A DNA stretch of 64,000 nucleotides, taken from the NCBI RefSeq assembly GCF_018885305.1, contig NZ_CP076544.1, positions 310,001 through 374,000 on the forward strand, given 5' to 3'. The position numbers were made by a program, and so were the translations under genes. Below the pieces are notes generated by a model. That model was not told where the DNA came from and did no database searches. It saw nothing but the letters and a program-made list of their open reading frames with translations. Below, in pieces: positions 26,541 to 35,031 of this stretch; the stretch's first letter is position 1; the number at the start of each line of letters is the position of its first letter. The stretch comes from Curtobacterium sp. L6-1. GTDB taxonomy: Bacteria > Actinomycetota > Actinomycetes > Actinomycetales > Microbacteriaceae.

Positions 26541-27206
26541 ATGGGCATCGTGCGGTGGTTGTTCGACGCGCAGCTCGTCATCGGCGACCAGACCGTGCTC
26601 TGGCGCGAGGTGATCGGCAACGTCTTCGGCCTGCTCAGCGCCCTGGGCGGCATGCGCCGGAGGGTGTGGGCGTGGCCCGTCGGCATCGCCGGCAACGCGC
26701 TCCTGTTCACCGTCTTCATGGGGGCGCTCTTCGACACCCCCAACCCGGTCAACCTGCTCGGGCAGGCCGGGCGACAGGTGATGTTCGTCCTGGTCAGCGT
26801 CTACGGCTGGTACCGCTGGACGCACCGGGCGGACGAGACCGCGACCGTGCTCGAACCCCGGTGGGCCTCGTGGCGTGCGCGCGCCTTCCTCGTGGTGGCC
26901 CTGGTCGGCGGCACCGCGCTGCTCACCCCCGTGTTCCGCGCGCTCGGCTCGTACGAGCCGGTGTGGAGCGACGCGTGGATCTTCGTCGGGTCGCTCCTGG
27001 CCACCTACGGGATGGCGAAGGGCTGGGTCGAGTTCTGGCTCGTCTGGGTGGCCGTCGACCTGGTCGGGGTGCCCCTGCTGTTCTCGGCCGGCTACTACGC
27101 CTCGGGCCTGATGTACGTCGTCTACGGCCTGTTCACGCTGACCGGGTTCTTCGTGTGGATGCAGCAGCGTCGGAAGCCGTCCGCCGCGCCGGTCACCGTC
27201 GGCTGA
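26541..27206 (+). CDS. pnuC: Nicotinamide riboside transporter PnuC
   Basis: A 221-residue inner-membrane protein of the PnuC/SWEET-like fold with about seven helices. It allows facilitated uptake of nicotinamide riboside for NAD synthesis. Family features are the WPVGIAGNALLF segment in the first half, VYGWYRW at the end of helix 3, and the ligand-binding EFWLVWVAVDL segment near residues 170-180. The ATG at 26541 follows GAGGAGAG. No NAD salvage gene (nadR, kinase) is adjacent, so uptake is coupled to salvage elsewhere. Confidence 0.92.
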   Translation: MGIVRWLFDAQLVIGDQTVLWREVIGNVFGLLSALGGMRRRVWAWPVGIAGNALLFTVFMGALFDTPNPVNLLGQAGRQVMFVLVSVYGWYRWTHRADETATVLEPRWASWRARAFLVVALVGGTALLTPVFRALGSYEPVWSDAWIFVGSLLATYGMAKGWVEFWLVWVAVDLVGVPLLFSAGYYASGLMYVVYGLFTLTGFFVWMQQRRKPSAAPVTVG

Positions 27207-27220
27207 CCCGCCGCCGGTCG

Positions 27221-27311
27221 TCCCGTCGTCCGCCGGTCGCCCCGTCGTCCGCCGGACGGGTGACCGGTCGTCGGCCGGGAGGCGCGGGGCGGCGCCGCCA
27301 CGGGCCTCCCG
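27221..27311. repeat. Convergent-gene terminator region with inverted repeat core
   Basis: A 15-bp direct repeat CCCGTCGTCCGCCGG occurs twice (from about 27223 and 27241). An 8-bp stem CGGGAGGC (27276-27283) / GCCTCCCG (27304-27311) of the GGGAGGC family follows, with another GC-rich hairpin inside its loop. It lies between the convergent pnuC and ABC permease genes, so a two-way terminator is likely. Confidence 0.55.
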
Positions 27312-28544
27312 TCAGCGGGACCGCGGCATGGCGCGGGACCGACGCCAGCCCGCGATCTGCCGCAGGCTCACCTTGGTGCCGTACTGCGCGACCGAGTGCC
27401 GGAAGAGGTACTCGGCGAACCAGAGCAGCACGGTTGCGACGACGAACACCTCGACGATGCACACCACCGTCTCGACGACCGAGAGCGACCCGACCGCGTT
27501 CCGCACCATGGCCGTCACCGGGGTGAAGGTCGGGAAGTACGTGAAGAACGCGGCGACCGGCGACGAGGGGGTCGTCGTCACGAAGAACGCCGCGTACAGC
27601 GGGATGATCACCGCGAACAGCGCCGCGGACTGCAGCGTCGAGGCGTCCTTGATCGTCGGGACCGACGCTCCCACCGCGACGAACAGGGCGGACGCGAGCA
27701 GCACGCCGCCGACGAGCAGCAGCGCCCCGGCGACCATCCGCCACGGGTCGACCGCCAGCGTGCCGACCCGTCCCGCGACGAGTGGCAGGACGACCGCGAG
27801 GGACAGCAGACCCGGCACCAGGAACACGCCTACCTGCACGAGCCCGACCAGGAGCATCGCCAGGACCTTGCCGCGGATGAGCGTGCCGGCGGTGACGGTG
27901 GTGAGGATCATCTCGGAGATGCGGTTCTCCTTCTCCTCGACCACGACGGTCACCATCCGGCTGGCGAGCAGGATGACGAGCCCGAAGAACGCGGCCACGT
28001 AGAGCAGCGGCGGGACGACGGACAGCCAGCCCGGGGCGACGTGTCCGTCGGCGTAGGTGGTGACGTCGGCGTCCGGCGGCGACCGGAGGATGTGCACGGC
28101 CTCGGCGTCGTCGACCTGTGCGGCGACGCTCTGTTCGAGCACCCGGCTCGCGAGGGCGCCGTACCCGTTGTTCGCGAACAGGCCGCGGTCGGCGCCGAGC
28201 ACGGTGACCGGCGTCGACGACGGCTTGGCGGGGAACTCGATGAAGGCGTCGAGGTGCCCGGACCGCACCGCCGCCCGGTCGCCCGCAGGGTCGTCGGACG
28301 GCGATCCGCCCCACTTCGCCGCGACCGTCTCGGACACGAGCCCGGAGTGGTCGACGTAGTGGAACGGGGTCTTCGTGGCGGAGCCGCTCGACACGGCCGA
28401 GTCGGTGCCGGCTGCCTGCCCGATCCCGACGAGCAACGACACGACGACGACGACGAGGGGGAGGGCCAGGGTCCCGATCCAGAACGCGGGCTTCTTGACG
28501 GCGCGGACGAACTCGAAGCGCACCACCGTGCCGAGGCGGCTCAT
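27312..28544 (-). CDS. ABC-2 type exporter permease (NatB-like)
   Basis: A 410-residue permease with a first helix at about 18-42, a long extracytoplasmic segment (about 43-180) and a block of five or six helices in the C-terminal half. This layout is that of ABC2_membrane_3/NatB proteins. The coupling segment VVEEKENRISEMILTTV is highly typical of this group. The ATG at 28544 overlaps the ATPase stop (ATGA). It forms an exporter with the upstream gene; the substrate could be ions, an antibiotic or a peptide. Confidence 0.88.
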   Translation of the reverse strand: MSRLGTVVRFEFVRAVKKPAFWIGTLALPLVVVVVSLLVGIGQAAGTDSAVSSGSATKTPFHYVDHSGLVSETVAAKWGGSPSDDPAGDRAAVRSGHLDAFIEFPAKPSSTPVTVLGADRGLFANNGYGALASRVLEQSVAAQVDDAEAVHILRSPPDADVTTYADGHVAPGWLSVVPPLLYVAAFFGLVILLASRMVTVVVEEKENRISEMILTTVTAGTLIRGKVLAMLLVGLVQVGVFLVPGLLSLAVVLPLVAGRVGTLAVDPWRMVAGALLLVGGVLLASALFVAVGASVPTIKDASTLQSAALFAVIIPLYAAFFVTTTPSSPVAAFFTYFPTFTPVTAMVRNAVGSLSVVETVVCIVEVFVVATVLLWFAEYLFRHSVAQYGTKVSLRQIAGWRRSRAMPRSR

Positions 28545-29521
28545 CGTGCTGCTCCCGCCGGCGCGGCACCCGGGGTGCGGCGGTCGGTCCGGAGGGCGTC
28601 GGCACGGAGCGCGTCGGTCCCGGCGTCGTGCCCGTACAGCTGCACGAAGATCTCGTCGAGCGGGATCCGCCGCATCTCGAAGCCCGTGACGTGCACACCG
28701 GCGCCGACGAGCTCGGCGAGGATGTCCGACCCGTCGCGCGCGGCGGCGGCGGTCGGGACGAGGTAGGCGACGTGCCCCTCGTGCCGGGCCGTGCGGTAGC
28801 GCTCGGACCGCGGCACCGGACCCGTCAGGCCCACCTTCGCGACCGCGCCGCCGAAGGCGTCCTGCACCTCGGGGATGGTGCCGTACGCGGCGGCCACCCC
28901 GTCCTTGAGGAGCAGGATCCGGTCGCACAGCCGTTCGACCTCGTCCATGTGGTGGGTGACGAGCACGACCGTCGCGCCGTCCGCCTTCCGCTCGTCGACC
29001 AGGTCGAGCAGCAGTCGGCGGTTCACCGGGTCCAGGCCCTTCGTCGGCTCGTCGAGGATGAGCAGGCGCGGCCGGTCCATGATCGTGATGCCGAGCTGCA
29101 CCTTCTGCTGCTGGCCGCCGGAGAGCTTGTCGATCCGCACCTTCGCCTTGTCGGCCAGGCCCACGCGTTCCAGGTACTCGGTCGACCAGCGGGTCGCCGG
29201 GCCCCGGGGCGTGCCGCGGAGCGCCGCGAAGTACGTCATGACGTCGATGACGGTCTCCTTGCGGTACAGGCCGCGTTCCTCGGGCAGGTACCCGATCCCG
29301 CCCGTCGCCGGACGGTACGGTTCGCCGTCGATCGTCAGGGTGCCCTCGGTCGGCGCGGTGATGCCGAGGAGGGCGCGGATCGTCGTGGTCTTGCCGGAGC
29401 CGTTGCTGCCGAGCAGCCCGAACGTCTCGCCCGGCGCGATGTCGAACGTCAGCCCGTCCACCACGGTCCGTTCCCCGAAGCGCATGACGAAGTCCTGCAC
29501 CCTGATGGCTGCTCCGGCCAC
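28541..29521 (-). CDS. ABC exporter ATPase (NatA-like)
   Basis: A 326-residue cytoplasmic ATPase: Walker A GSNGSGKTT, Q-loop region IGYLPEERGLY, signature LSGGQQQKVQ, Walker B LLILDEPTKGLD and switch His in VLVTHHMDE. The C-terminal 90 residues are an extra domain common in NatA-like exporters. I prefer the GTG at 29521, which follows GAGAGGGGG; an in-frame GTG at 29575 would add 18 residues and overlap a palindromic repeat. Partner permease overlaps downstream. Confidence 0.9.
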   Translation of the reverse strand: MAGAAIRVQDFVMRFGERTVVDGLTFDIAPGETFGLLGSNGSGKTTTIRALLGITAPTEGTLTIDGEPYRPATGGIGYLPEERGLYRKETVIDVMTYFAALRGTPRGPATRWSTEYLERVGLADKAKVRIDKLSGGQQQKVQLGITIMDRPRLLILDEPTKGLDPVNRRLLLDLVDERKADGATVVLVTHHMDEVERLCDRILLLKDGVAAAYGTIPEVQDAFGGAVAKVGLTGPVPRSERYRTARHEGHVAYLVPTAAAARDGSDILAELVGAGVHVTGFEMRRIPLDEIFVQLYGHDAGTDALRADALRTDRRTPGAAPAGAAR

Positions 29522-29574
29522 ACGGCCCCCTCTCGACGTGCCGACCCTACCGAGCCCGACTGACGGCACCGGCA

Positions 29575-29602
29575 CCGCCTCCCGCCCCGGGGCGGGAGGC
29601 GG
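29575..29602. repeat. Perfect 28-bp palindrome
   Basis: Two 14-bp arms (29575-29588 and 29589-29602) are exact reverse complements with no loop. The arms contain CCTCCCG, related to the dispersed repeat core. Its place before the ATPase start suggests either a cruciform or a terminator for leftward transcripts arriving from upstream. Confidence 0.75.
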
Positions 29603-29610
29603 CCACGGGG

Positions 29611-29655
29611 CGGACGGGAGGCGCGGTGCGGGTCGTGCGTCGCGCCTCCCGTCCG
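29611..29655. repeat. 15-bp-stem copy of the GGACGGGAGGC hairpin family
   Basis: Left arm CGGACGGGAGGCGCG (29611-29625) and right arm CGCGCCTCCCGTCCG (29641-29655) are perfect complements around a 15-base loop. This is the cleanest copy of the repeat family in the window. No T-run follows on either strand. Confidence 0.85.
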
Positions 29656-29928
29656 GTCGCGGGTCGCGTCACGCGACGAGACCCGCCTGGTACGGCGTGT
29701 CGACGCGCGCACGACGACCGCCACCGTCCGCGCGTCCGGGTCTGCCGAGCACGCGCGACCAGAGCGCGAACGCGGCGAGGCAGGCGCCCAGGTCGGGCGG
29801 CCGGCGCCGCGCTCGCCGTTCCTGCCGCGTTCGCCGCGCTCGCCGTCTCCGCCGCGTTCGCGCTGGGCGACATCCCCCGGGTGCCGCCGCGCGAGCGGTG
29901 TCGCTGCGTGCGCGTCTCGCGTGGCGGG
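29656..29928. other. 273-bp gap; possible gene remnant, no supported gene
   Basis: Between the hairpin and the threonine aldolase gene there is Ala/Arg-coding-like sequence. On the minus strand a frame ending at 29669 reads LGACLAAFALWSRVLGRPG and VDTPYQAGLVA before a stop, which looks more protein-like than chance, but it has no convincing start. It could be a decayed gene end. I assign no function. Confidence 0.25.
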
Positions 29929-30927
29929 TCAGCGGGGGAGCGCGGCGAGCACCTCCGCGGCACGCTCGGCGTCCGCCGCCGACACGTCGAGGTGCGTCAC
30001 GAGCCGCACCGTCGTCCGGCCGAGCTGCATGACACGGACCCCACCGGCGGCGGCAGCGGCGACGAAGGCGGCCGGGTCCGACACCCGGGCGAACACGATG
30101 TTCGTGTCCACCGTCGCGGGGTCGACGTCGAGGGCGGCGGCGAGCACCCGTGCGTTCGCGTGGTCCTCGGCCAGCCGGTCGACGTGCTCGTGCAGCGCGT
30201 ACCGGGCCCCCGCGGCGAGGATGCCGGTCTGCCGCATGCCCCCGCCGTAGCGCTTCCGCCAGGTCCGCGCGGCGGCGATCCGCTCCGCCGTGCTGACGAG
30301 CACCGAACCGACCGGGGCGCCGAGGCCCTTCGACATGCAGACCGACACGGTGTCGAAGCCGGCGGCGAGCGTGCGGAGCGGGGTGCCCGACGCCACGTGG
30401 GCGTTCCACAGCCGGGCCCCGTCCAGGTGCATCCCGATGCCGTGCTCCCGGGCGTGGGCCTGCACCGCCCGCACCTCGTCGAGGGGCTGGACCGTGCCGC
30501 CGCCGAAGTTGTGGGTGTTCTCGACCGCGATCGCGGTGGTCGACACCGAGTAGGCGCCCGCGTTCGGCTCGGCCATGTCCCGGACCGCGTCGGCCACGAG
30601 CAGGCCGCGTTCCGATGCCCAGGTGCGCGTCGTGATGCCGGAGAAGACCGCCGCCGCCCCGAGTTCGGCACGGACGACGTGGGCCTGCACGTCGGCCAGG
30701 AGTTCCTCGCCCGGACCGACGAGCAGGCGCAGGCCGAGCTGGTTCGCCATCGAGCCGGACGGGGTGAAGAGCCCGGCCTCGTGCCCCAGGAGCTCCGCGA
30801 CCTCCTGCTCGAGCCGGGTGGTCTCCGGGTCCTCGCCGAACACGTCGTCGCCGACCTCGGCCTCCATCATGGCGCGGCGCATCGCCGGGGTGGGACGGGT
30901 GACGGTGTCGGAGCGCAGGTCGATCAC
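29929..30927 (-). CDS. Low-specificity L-threonine aldolase
   Basis: A 332-residue PLP enzyme that cleaves L-threonine/allo-threonine to glycine and acetaldehyde. It opens with the family signature DLRSDTVTRPTPAMR and has DDVFGEDP, TPSGSMANQL, MHLDGARLWNA (PLP-ring Asp) and the PLP Lys in VCMSKGLGAPVGS. The GTG at 30927 is chosen because it starts right at the signature and has TACCGT eight bases upstream. Divergent from the phosphoesterase gene. Confidence 0.93.
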   Translation of the reverse strand: MIDLRSDTVTRPTPAMRRAMMEAEVGDDVFGEDPETTRLEQEVAELLGHEAGLFTPSGSMANQLGLRLLVGPGEELLADVQAHVVRAELGAAAVFSGITTRTWASERGLLVADAVRDMAEPNAGAYSVSTTAIAVENTHNFGGGTVQPLDEVRAVQAHAREHGIGMHLDGARLWNAHVASGTPLRTLAAGFDTVSVCMSKGLGAPVGSVLVSTAERIAAARTWRKRYGGGMRQTGILAAGARYALHEHVDRLAEDHANARVLAAALDVDPATVDTNIVFARVSDPAAFVAAAAAGGVRVMQLGRTTVRLVTHLDVSAADAERAAEVLAALPR

Positions 30928-30988
30928 GGGACACAACGGTAACCCCGCCGACGGGCTCCGGCAGCACGCCCCGGCTACCGTGGCCGAC

Positions 30989-31900
30989 ATGCAGACCCCC
31001 GCTCCCGGAACACTCCGCATCCTGCACCTGTCCGACACCCACCTGACCGGCGACGGCGCGCTGCACCAGGGCACGGTGGACACCACGGCCGCGCTCGAGG
31101 CCCTGCTCGACCACCTCGGTGCGGTCGACGGCGTCGGACTGGTCGTCGTCTCGGGGGACGTGTCCGAGGACGGGTCCCCGGAGTCGTACGCGACCGTGCG
31201 CCGGCTCGTCGGCGGGTGGGCTGCGCGGCGCGGGGCGGCCTTCGTCGCCGTGCCGGGCAACCACGACCAGCGCGCGGGCTTCCGCCGGGTGCTGTTCGAC
31301 GGGCACGTGCTGGGCGAGGGCGGGCAGGAACTCCTGCACACCATGGAGCACCACGACCCCTCGGTACCGGTGCGCGGCCGGTCCCTCGTCGCCGGACGCC
31401 GGGTCGTCACGGTGGACACGAGCGTCCCCGGCGCCGGGTACGGCGAGGTCGGAGCGGCAGCGCTCGAGCACCTGCGCACGGCCCTGGCCGAACCGGCACC
31501 GCACGGGTCGGTCGTCGTGCTGCACCACCCGCCGCTGCCCGCGCCGACCTCGTTGCACGACGCCCTGAAGCTCCGGAACCCCGGGGAGCTCGCCGCCGTG
31601 CTGCGCGACTCCGACGTCCGGGTCGTCCTCGCCGGCCACTACCACCACCACTTCGCCGGGTCGCTCGCGGGCGTGCCCGTCCTCGTGGCTCCCGGGGTGG
31701 CGAACGACGCCGACGTCACCGGTCCCTACGACGAAGAGACCGCCCTCGTCGGCACCGGCGCCCTGGTCGTCGACGTCGCCGAGGACGGGTTGCTCTGGTC
31801 GACGCCCGTCCGGGTCCCGCGTCCGGACGCCGACCAGCGGGCGCTGCACCTCGACGCCGAGACGTCGGCGCGCATCGCCGCCGACTCCGGGCCGGCCTGA
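30989..31900 (+). CDS. Calcineurin-like metallophosphoesterase (CpdA-like)
   Basis: A 303-residue metallophosphoesterase with all metal-ligand motifs: DTHL in LHLSDTHLTG (residues about 15-18), SGDVSEDG, GNHDQR, and GHYHHHFAG near the C terminus. This is the layout of class III cyclic nucleotide phosphodiesterases such as CpdA/Rv0805, so cAMP or another phosphodiester is a possible substrate. ATG start with TACCGT seven bases upstream. Confidence 0.88.
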   Translation: MQTPAPGTLRILHLSDTHLTGDGALHQGTVDTTAALEALLDHLGAVDGVGLVVVSGDVSEDGSPESYATVRRLVGGWAARRGAAFVAVPGNHDQRAGFRRVLFDGHVLGEGGQELLHTMEHHDPSVPVRGRSLVAGRRVVTVDTSVPGAGYGEVGAAALEHLRTALAEPAPHGSVVVLHHPPLPAPTSLHDALKLRNPGELAAVLRDSDVRVVLAGHYHHHFAGSLAGVPVLVAPGVANDADVTGPYDEETALVGTGALVVDVAEDGLLWSTPVRVPRPDADQRALHLDAETSARIAADSGPA

Positions 31901-31956
31901 CCCGCTCCGGCGGACGCGTCACCGGCGGACGGAGGACGCCCGTCGGACCGGCCCCC

Positions 31957-31970
31957 GCCTCCCGTCCGGA
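31957..31970. repeat. Single-arm copy of the dispersed hairpin core
   Basis: CGCCTCCCGTCCGG lies after the phosphoesterase stop. A loosely matching GGACGGAGGACG 30 bases earlier (31927-31938) could pair with it imperfectly. The rest of the 160-bp gap before 32061 shows nothing else I can support. Confidence 0.5.
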
Positions 31971-32060
31971 GCCCCGCCACCGGGAGTACCGCGCTGCGTC
32001 CGGGACCGACTCGGCCGTGGCGAGTATGACGGACAGCACACGACGTCCGAGGAGGATGAG

Positions 32061-33122
32061 ATGCGAACCGGTAGCGCAGTGCAGTACGAGCGGTACGGCG
32101 AATTCGACGTGGTCGAGGTCGTCCCTCAGGAACGCCCCACCCCGGGACCCGGCGAGGTGCTCGTCGAGGTCATCGCCGCGGGCCTGAACCACATCGAACG
32201 GTTCCTCCGCGAGGGCAAGCTCCAGGACCACGTGCAGGTCGAGTTCCCCGCACGGCAGGGCGTCGACCTCGCCGGCATCGTCCGGGCACGCGGCGACGGT
32301 GTGAAGGACCTCCGCGTCGGCGACGAGGTCATGGGCCACGCACCCGAGGGCGGCTCGCACGCCACCTGGGTCGTCGTGCCCCGCGACGCGGTCGTCACCA
32401 AGCCGGCGCACGTCGGGTGGGAGGTCGCTGGCGGCCTCTACCTGGCCGGATGCACCGCCGTCGACGTCGTGCGGAAGCTGCGCCTCGGCCCCGACGACAC
32501 CGTCGTCATCAGTGCCGCCGCCGGTGGCGTCGGCCACATCCAGTGCCAGCTCGCCCGCGACGCCGGGGCGACCGTGATCGGTCTCGGCAGCCCCCGGAAC
32601 CACGACTACCTGCGGCAGATCGGCATCCTGCCCGTCGCGTACGGGGACGGTGAGGAGGCCCGGATCACCGAGATCGCGAAGGGCCGGCCCGTCACGGCCT
32701 TCATCGACAACCACGGGGACGCGTCCGCTCGCGAGCTCGCGACGCGGCTCGGCGTCGCCGAGGGGCGGTTCGTCTCGTCCGAGGACCGACGCGACGCGGA
32801 GCTCCGGTTCCTGCGGGCACCGGCGTCCGACCCCGAGGCCCGGGAACTCATCACGTACCTCGTGAAGGCCGTCGAGGACCGCCGCGTGCAGGTCCTCATC
32901 TCGGGGTTCTACCCGTTCGAGTACATCGTCGACGCCTACGAGGACCTGGCCGAGATGCACTCCCGCGGCAAGGTCGTGGTCGGTATGCAGCCCGTCGAGA
33001 CCGGCGCCCGGCAGGACTGGTACCGCTCGGAGAAGGCCCGCGACCTCCGCGACGTGTACGCGCACGAGAAGGCCGAGGGGACGCTCGAGAGCGGGTCGCC
33101 CGCCTCCCGCGGGGCCGAGTGA
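32061..33122 (+). CDS. Zinc-independent MDR-family oxidoreductase (quinone reductase-like)
   Basis: A 353-residue medium-chain dehydrogenase/reductase. The N-terminal GroES-like domain has GPGEVLVEVIAAGLNHIE and GVDLAGIVRARGDGV. The Rossmann domain has the NADPH loop AAAGGVGHIQCQLARDAGA. The zinc-ligand cysteines of alcohol dehydrogenases are absent, so a quinone or enone reductase is likely. The final 35 residues (from about GARQDWYRSEK) extend beyond the usual family end. Good Shine-Dalgarno GAGGATGAG. Confidence 0.85.
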   Translation: MRTGSAVQYERYGEFDVVEVVPQERPTPGPGEVLVEVIAAGLNHIERFLREGKLQDHVQVEFPARQGVDLAGIVRARGDGVKDLRVGDEVMGHAPEGGSHATWVVVPRDAVVTKPAHVGWEVAGGLYLAGCTAVDVVRKLRLGPDDTVVISAAAGGVGHIQCQLARDAGATVIGLGSPRNHDYLRQIGILPVAYGDGEEARITEIAKGRPVTAFIDNHGDASARELATRLGVAEGRFVSSEDRRDAELRFLRAPASDPEARELITYLVKAVEDRRVQVLISGFYPFEYIVDAYEDLAEMHSRGKVVVGMQPVETGARQDWYRSEKARDLRDVYAHEKAEGTLESGSPASRGAE

Positions 33123-33131
33123 GCCGACCCG

Positions 33132-34055
33132 TCAGCTGAGGACGTCCTTACTCGCGAAGCGGCCGTAGGCCAGGGCGCCGAACACCGCCACGTAACCGAG
33201 CTGCAGCGCGGCGTTGCTGCCGAACGAGTCGAACGAGATCGGGTCGCGCAGCAGGTCGCCGAAGCCGAGCCACAGGTGCGAGAACAGGAACGGGTGCAGC
33301 CAGTCGAGCTGCGGGAGCTGGTCGAGCACCTGGGACGCCCCCGCCAGCACGACCGTCGCCGCCATCGCCCCGACGGGCACGTTCGTCAGGGTCGAGGCGA
33401 ACAGCCCGATCGCGACGAGCCCGAGCATCGACAGGGTGACGTAGAGCGCGAGCAGCAGCGCACGGCCCGCGTACGACCAGCCGTCGACCTGCGTCCCGGA
33501 GAGCAGGGTCACCGGTCCGATCGGGAACAGCGCCGCCCCGATCGCCGCGCCGACCAGCACGACGAGCAGCGTCGCCGCGAGGCAGAACGCGATCGCGCCG
33601 GCCGTCTTGACCAGGATGAACCGCACGCGACCGGTCGGTGCGACGAGCAGGTACCGCAGGGTGCCGTGGCTCGCCTCGCCGGCCACCGTGTCACCGGCGA
33701 CGACACCGACGGTGAGCGGCAGGAAGAGCGGGATCGACACCGTCAGCGCGGTGAACGACACGAAGAGCCCGTTGTTCGTGATGTCGCCGAGGAACGCGGG
33801 GCCACCGCTGTCCCCGTCGGTGGCCAGCTTGACCGCGACCGCGATGAGGATCGGCACGAGCGCGAGTGCGCCGAGCATCGCCCAGGTGCGGCGCCGCCGG
33901 AACACCAGGGCGAGCTCCGAGCCGAGCAGCGCGAACGGACGGGTGCGTCGGCCGGGGGCCGCGGCGGAGCCGTTCGCATCCCCGGCGGCGGAGCCGTTCC
34001 CGTCCCCGGCGCCGGGGCCGTTCGTGGTCGGACGACCCGGTTCAACCAGCGACAT
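33132..34055 (-). CDS. ABC-2 type exporter permease
   Basis: A 307-residue permease with a Gly/Ala/Asn-rich cytoplasmic N terminus (about 45 residues, with repeats of the type GDGNGSAAGDANGSAA). The first helix is near 60-80, and a cluster of five helices follows that includes GDTVAGEASHGTLRYLLVAP, a typical ABC-2 coupling segment. The start at 34055 overlaps the ATPase gene by 14 bases. It forms the third product of the exporter operon starting at 36104. Confidence 0.85.
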   Translation of the reverse strand: MSLVEPGRPTTNGPGAGDGNGSAAGDANGSAAAPGRRTRPFALLGSELALVFRRRRTWAMLGALALVPILIAVAVKLATDGDSGGPAFLGDITNNGLFVSFTALTVSIPLFLPLTVGVVAGDTVAGEASHGTLRYLLVAPTGRVRFILVKTAGAIAFCLAATLLVVLVGAAIGAALFPIGPVTLLSGTQVDGWSYAGRALLLALYVTLSMLGLVAIGLFASTLTNVPVGAMAATVVLAGASQVLDQLPQLDWLHPFLFSHLWLGFGDLLRDPISFDSFGSNAALQLGYVAVFGALAYGRFASKDVLS

Positions 34056-35031
34056 CGAAACCCTCCCCGGTGAGTGCGACGAACAGGTCCTCGAGGGTCC
34101 CGCCGCCGACCGCGAGCCCACGGACGCGGACGTCGGCCCGGACCAGCTCGGCCGTGATGGTCTCGGGCGCGACGTCGGCGGTCAGGTCCGCGACCAGCAC
34201 GTCCGATCCGCCGTCCCGTCGTGGCTGCAGGCCCAGACGGGTCAGGACGACCCCGGCCTGCCCGACGTCGGGCGTCCGCACGGTCACGGTCCGCGCTCCG
34301 GCTGCGCGGAGCTCGTCGAGCGGCCCCTGCGCGACGATCGAACCCGTGCGCATGACCGCGGCGTGCGTGCACACCTGCTCGATCTCGGCCAGCAGGTGGC
34401 TCGACACGAACACCGTCGTGCCGTCGTCGGCGAGCGAGCGGATGAGGTTCCGCACCTCGCGGGTGCCCTGCGGGTCGAGACCGTTCGTCGGCTCGTCGAG
34501 CACCAGGAGTTCGCGCGGGGTGAGCAGGGCGTTCGCCAGGCCCAGACGCTGCTTCATGCCGAGCGAGTACGCGTGCGCCTTCTTGTCGGCGGCGTGCGTG
34601 AGGCCGACGCGGTCCAGGGCTCCGGCGACGCGGGCCTTCCGGGTGCGCGGGTCCGACGTCGGGTCGGCGGCGTCGAAGCGGGCGAGGTTCGCACGACCGG
34701 ACAGGTACGGGTAGAACGCCGGACCCTCGACGAGGGCGCCGACCCGGGGGAGCACCGAGCGCAGCGCCCGCGGCATGGGTTCGCCGAGGACCTCGATCGT
34801 GCCGTCCGTGGCGCTCGACAGGCCCAGGAGCATCCGGATCGTGGTCGTCTTGCCCGACCCGTTCGGCCCGAGGAAGCCGAAGACCGAGCCGCGCGGCACC
34901 GCGAGGTCGATGCCGTCGACGGCGCGCTGCTTCCGGAAGACCTTGCGGAGGCCCGTGGTACGGATCGCGAGGTCCGTCGTCGTCGCCGCGGTGCCGGTGT
35001 CAGCGGCCGCGGTGTCCGTCCCGGTGGTCAC
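34042..35031 (-). CDS. ABC exporter ATPase (BcrA/CcmA-like)
   Basis: A 329-residue ATPase: Walker A GPNGSGKTT, Q-loop VGALVEGPAFYPYL (as in bacitracin-type exporters), signature YSLGMKQRLGLA, Walker B LLVLDEPTNGLD and switch FVSSHLL. The signature begins SLGM rather than SGGQ, which is normal for the BcrA group. A GTG start at 35031 overlaps the preceding stop (GTGA). Confidence 0.9.
   Translation of the reverse strand: MTTGTDTAAADTGTAATTTDLAIRTTGLRKVFRKQRAVDGIDLAVPRGSVFGFLGPNGSGKTTTIRMLLGLSSATDGTIEVLGEPMPRALRSVLPRVGALVEGPAFYPYLSGRANLARFDAADPTSDPRTRKARVAGALDRVGLTHAADKKAHAYSLGMKQRLGLANALLTPRELLVLDEPTNGLDPQGTREVRNLIRSLADDGTTVFVSSHLLAEIEQVCTHAAVMRTGSIVAQGPLDELRAAGARTVTVRTPDVGQAGVVLTRLGLQPRRDGGSDVLVADLTADVAPETITAELVRADVRVRGLAVGGGTLEDLFVALTGEGFDVAG

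Noticed and set aside
27396..28766. A 456-codon plus-strand open frame
   Set aside because: It is the antisense shadow of the ABC permease and ATPase genes; its product is low-complexity and rich in His, Arg and Asp as antisense GC-rich frames usually are.
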